Origin: an uncultured Muribaculaceae bacterium | Lineage (GTDB): Bacteria > Bacteroidota > Bacteroidia > Bacteroidales > Muribaculaceae | Assembly: GCA_910578395.1 (NCBI GenBank) | Contig: CAJTPZ010000004.1 | Coordinates: 186,001 to 250,000, forward strand | Length of the DNA stretch: 64,000 nucleotides | Direction: 5' to 3' | Part shown: positions 61,190-64,000 of the stretch, in pieces | How the letters are laid out: each line of letters opens with the position of its first letter | Position numbering within the stretch: the first letter of the stretch is position 1 | Notes under the pieces: model-generated | The model's database searches: none | Told to the model about the DNA's origin: nothing | Seen by the model: the letters and a program-made list of their open reading frames with translations, nothing else | Made by a program: the position numbers and the translations under genes

Positions 61190-63187
61190 ATGGAACATAC
61201 ACCTATAAAGAACTTCAACGACGAAAGAGACCTGCGTCTGCTCGAACTGCTTAGCCAGACCTTTGGAACAGTAAGTGCCGCGAGTACCGAAATAATCAAT
61301 CTGGAAGCGATACTCAATCTACCCAAAGGCACGGAACACTTCGTCGCCGACCTCCATGGTGAGCACGCAGCATTCAATCATATTCTACGCAACGCATCCG
61401 GAAACATAAAGAGAAAAGTAACCGACCTATTCGGTAACTCGATGCGTGAATCCGACATAAGACAGCTATGCTCCCTTATCTACTATCCCGAAAAAAAGCT
61501 CGAGCTCATACGCATAGAGGAGCCTGATCTTTCCGACTTCTACAATATCACTCTCCACCGGCTGATTTCAGTCTGCCAGTCGGTCTCGTCAAAGTACACC
61601 CGCTCAAAAGTCCGCAAAGCACTGCCGCCAGAGTTTGCCTATATAATAGAGGAACTGTTGCATGAATCACCTTCCGACGAAGACAAGCAGGCCTACTTCT
61701 CGCGCATCATCGAAACAATCATTTCAACCGGACAGGCCGACGCATTCATTGTCGAAATGTGCAGGCTCATACAACGCCTTTCTATAGACCAGCTGCACAT
61801 ACTCGGCGATATATTCGACCGCGGCCCGGGAGCACACCTGATTCTCGACGATCTATGCTCCTACTCGAGGTTTGACATACAATGGGGTAACCACGACGCC
61901 CTTTGGATGGGCGCAGCGGCCGGAAACGACGCATGCATCGCCAATGTGCTGCGCCTGTCATTGCGCTATGCCAACCTGACAACTCTCGACGACGGCTACG
62001 GAATCAGTCTGCTACCGCTTGCGACATTCGCAATGGAGACCTATGCCGATGACCCGGCCACACAATTCCTTCCAATCACCGGACCAGAATCACGCATCGA
62101 CCAAAAGACGTGTCAGCTTATAGCTCTCATGCACAAAGCCATCGCCGTAATCCAGTTCAAACTTGAAGGTAACCTCATTTCAAATCACCCCGAGTGGAAC
62201 ATGGAAAACCGGAAGCTACTGCACCACATCTCAGCCGATCGTCAGCAGATCTTTCTTCCCGAAGAAAACAATACGTTCTGTCTCAACGACACGAACTTTC
62301 CCACAATCGACCCGCAGGATCCCTATAGACTCACTTCAGAAGAGAAATCACTTGTCGAGAAACTGCATCACTCTTTTCGCGTGAGCGACAAACTGCGCCG
62401 GCACATGAAAGTACTGCTATCCAACGGCAACCTTTACAATGTGTGCAACTCAAACCTTCTCTTCCACGCTTCGATGCCGATCAACCACGACGGATCGTTC
62501 AAAAACGTCTTCGTCTTGGATGGACATTACTCCGGACGAAAGCTATACGACCGCATAAGCCATCTGTTGCGTGCGGCCTACAACGACGACGCGCCAGCCG
62601 AGACAAGGCAATATGCGAAGGACTACTACTGGTATCTATGGTGCGGTCCCGATTCGCCGCTATTCGATAAAAGCCGAATGACAACATTCGAGCGCTATTT
62701 TATTGATGACAAATCAACTCATATCGAAGAAAAAGGAGCTTACTATACTCTGCGTGACCGTGTCGATATATGCGAGATGATACTCGACGAATTTTCCGTT
62801 TCAGGAAAGCACCGGCACATCATAAACGGCCATGTTCCAGTAAAAGCCGTAAAAGGCGAGTCGCCAATACGTGCCGACGGAAGGCTCATGGTCATTGATG
62901 GAGGTTTCGCTGAAGCCTATCATAATAAAACAGGCACAGCCGGATACACTCTCGTATATCACAGCACAGGGTTTGTGCTCGTTCAGCACGAGCCATTCTC
63001 ATCGGTCGACGAGGTAATCCGCACAGGATCCGACATTGCCGGAACAACCGTAATTGTCGAGTCTTCCGCCAAACGAATCAGAGTACGTGACACCGACAAA
63101 GGACGTGTGCTTGCCAACCAGATCAACGAGCTGAAAGCTCTTCTGCACGCCTATAGAAACGGCACTATCCCCGAACGCAAAAAATGA
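61190..63187 (+). CDS. fbp: Class 3 fructose-1,6-bisphosphatase
   Basis: The 665-residue enzyme belongs to the Firmicutes/Bacteroidetes class 3 FBPase group: EHFVADLHGEHAAFNHILRN near 44, HILGDIFDRGPGAHLILDDL near 203, IQWGNHDALWMGAAAGN near 231 and HIINGHVPVKAVKGESPIRA near 543, the metallophosphoesterase-like metal sites. It catalyses the gluconeogenic step and pairs with pckA in the same window. The stop overlaps the start of the next gene by 4 bp. Confidence 0.97.
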   Translation: MEHTPIKNFNDERDLRLLELLSQTFGTVSAASTEIINLEAILNLPKGTEHFVADLHGEHAAFNHILRNASGNIKRKVTDLFGNSMRESDIRQLCSLIYYPEKKLELIRIEEPDLSDFYNITLHRLISVCQSVSSKYTRSKVRKALPPEFAYIIEELLHESPSDEDKQAYFSRIIETIISTGQADAFIVEMCRLIQRLSIDQLHILGDIFDRGPGAHLILDDLCSYSRFDIQWGNHDALWMGAAAGNDACIANVLRLSLRYANLTTLDDGYGISLLPLATFAMETYADDPATQFLPITGPESRIDQKTCQLIALMHKAIAVIQFKLEGNLISNHPEWNMENRKLLHHISADRQQIFLPEENNTFCLNDTNFPTIDPQDPYRLTSEEKSLVEKLHHSFRVSDKLRRHMKVLLSNGNLYNVCNSNLLFHASMPINHDGSFKNVFVLDGHYSGRKLYDRISHLLRAAYNDDAPAETRQYAKDYYWYLWCGPDSPLFDKSRMTTFERYFIDDKSTHIEEKGAYYTLRDRVDICEMILDEFSVSGKHRHIINGHVPVKAVKGESPIRADGRLMVIDGGFAEAYHNKTGTAGYTLVYHSTGFVLVQHEPFSSVDEVIRTGSDIAGTTVIVESSAKRIRVRDTDKGRVLANQINELKALLHAYRNGTIPERKK

Positions 63188-64000
63188 AACTGAGATACTT
63201 TGCCGACCGTTTTTACAACTACTTTTCAACTCGCATCCTCGGTGCGCGTGACCCTCATGACATTTTCAATACATTATCTGCCGAAGAGCTGACCTGGGCT
63301 AAAGACAGGGCTAAATACTGTTGTCCGCTAAATCCCGTAGCACACAGACAGTCATTCACCTTTTATCGCGACTCAGAGCGAGGCACTCTACAATTATCAG
63401 ACCTCACATTCCCATTCTTCGCCAAAGGACCACGCCACAGCAACTATATTCTGGACCTGTTCAACACTCTCGCCTACTTTCCGCGCGATCTATGGGTAAA
63501 TTATATATTCGGTGACATCACTGAGATCCCCGATATACCAACGTTTGTAAAAAGCAGACCTATATGTCCCGGCAATAACAACTCTGTTATAGTTCCACTC
63601 AACACACACCGCCACTTTCAGTGGGTTGATGACACCACACCTTGGATCGAGAAAAAATCCGCATGTGTCATGCGAAATCTTTGGGCCAACAAGAAACGCG
63701 CTGACATGCTTGATAAATGGCATGGAAATCCACATTTCGATCTCGGCATTACCGGCAATTTCGATGGAAGGCCCGAATGGACGGTTCAACCCATGACAAG
63801 GCAACAGCAACTCGGATTCCGCTACATAGCATGTATTGAGGGAAACGATGTAGCCACAAACCTCAAATGGGTGATGTCGAGCAATTCAATAGCCCTGATG
63901 CCGCGCCCCGAATTTGAGATATGGTTCATGGAAGGACGTCTGAAACCCGACTACCACTATCTCGAAGTAAAGCCTGATTACTCCGACGCTCTTGAAAAAA
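63184..64000 (+). CDS. GT90/CAP10-like glycosyltransferase, 3' end outside the window
   Basis: The first 272 codons show the CAP10/LpsA (GT90) pattern: FAKGPRHSNYILDLFNTLAY, YPDLTFPF-type strands, PLNTHRHFQWVDD, GNFDGRPEWTV and FRYIACIEGNDVATNLKWVM with MSSNSIALMP, the donor-binding region. Members transfer sugars, often xylose or galactose, onto LPS or capsule. The window ends before the C-terminus. It is coupled to fbp by a 4-bp overlap. Confidence 0.85.
   Translation, partial: MKLRYFADRFYNYFSTRILGARDPHDIFNTLSAEELTWAKDRAKYCCPLNPVAHRQSFTFYRDSERGTLQLSDLTFPFFAKGPRHSNYILDLFNTLAYFPRDLWVNYIFGDITEIPDIPTFVKSRPICPGNNNSVIVPLNTHRHFQWVDDTTPWIEKKSACVMRNLWANKKRADMLDKWHGNPHFDLGITGNFDGRPEWTVQPMTRQQQLGFRYIACIEGNDVATNLKWVMSSNSIALMPRPEFEIWFMEGRLKPDYHYLEVKPDYSDALEK

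Noticed and set aside
1..64000. CRISPR arrays, insertion sequences and rRNA genes
   Set aside because: No regularly spaced repeats, no transposase-like frames and no rRNA-like stretches were seen.

Overview
The window comes from the chromosome of a Bacteroidales bacterium, most likely a gut Muribaculaceae (Duncaniella/Muribaculum-like). Base composition is roughly balanced by eye. Many starts lack a Shine-Dalgarno sequence. Promoters fit the Bacteroidetes pattern TTTG-N19..20-TAnnTTTG; clear cases precede tRNA-Asn, tRNA-Glu, gltX and an operon at 43.9 kb. Typical Bacteroidales families occur throughout: a PCMD carbohydrate-binding tail, a SusC plug fragment, DHHW/MBOAT acylation genes, GH127, DUF1460, DUF4292, DUF4834, DUF2461, DUF6249 and a PorX-type response regulator with a PglZ domain. 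The family assignment is inference; no 16S rRNA gene is present.

Layout. 0-1.5 kb is the end of a polysaccharide-utilisation-type gene followed by coding debris and a small lipoprotein. 1.5-6.8 kb (minus) is an operon of an MBOAT acyltransferase, two tandem DHHW/AlgJ-like proteins and a metallophosphoesterase, probably for acylation of a surface polysaccharide. 7-8.3 kb (minus) holds a membrane protein, smpB and an unlisted 49-residue membrane protein. 8.4-13 kb (plus) holds gltX, a probable outer-membrane protein and a GH127 lipoprotein, closed by a strong terminator. 13.1-16.9 kb is an isolated phage-type structural cassette (acidic scaffold-like protein, SU10/DUF5309-type major capsid protein, adaptor-like protein, P22-type portal) with no terminase, tail, lysis or integrase gene. 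17-18.3 kb is a DUF6249-sigma factor-membrane protein operon.

18.3-24.1 kb (minus) carries a RecB/AddA-like helicase, cinA and tsaD. 24.2-37.6 kb (plus) is a dense housekeeping run: valS, a DUF1460 protein, prmC, recX, comF, a DAACS symporter, two rhomboids, a THUMP RNA methyltransferase, purD, a membrane protein, folA and a His-rich lipoprotein. At 37.7-40.2 kb a tryptophanase/tyrosine phenol-lyase family enzyme diverges from an AraC-family regulator, with four copies of an 11-bp motif between them. 40.3-45.7 kb holds tRNA-Asn, a lipoprotein and yciH/SUI1 gene, a PepSY-like protein, tRNA-Glu with rpsT, a structured small RNA candidate, vanZ, recO and an unusual two-gene pair. 45.8-58.1 kb (minus) is envC, DUF4292, TPR, dut, DUF2461, DUF4834, pssA, psd, yidC, pyrG and pckA. 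58.3-64 kb (plus) is porX, tsaE, birA, class 3 fbp and a truncated GT90 glycosyltransferase.

Most of the window is ordinary core genome. The best leads are the orphan capsid-portal cassette, the AraC-controlled lyase with an altered PLP pocket, and the small RNA candidate at 42.72-42.85 kb. The two-gene pair at 44.8-45.7 kb and the gene debris at the left edge are also worth a look.
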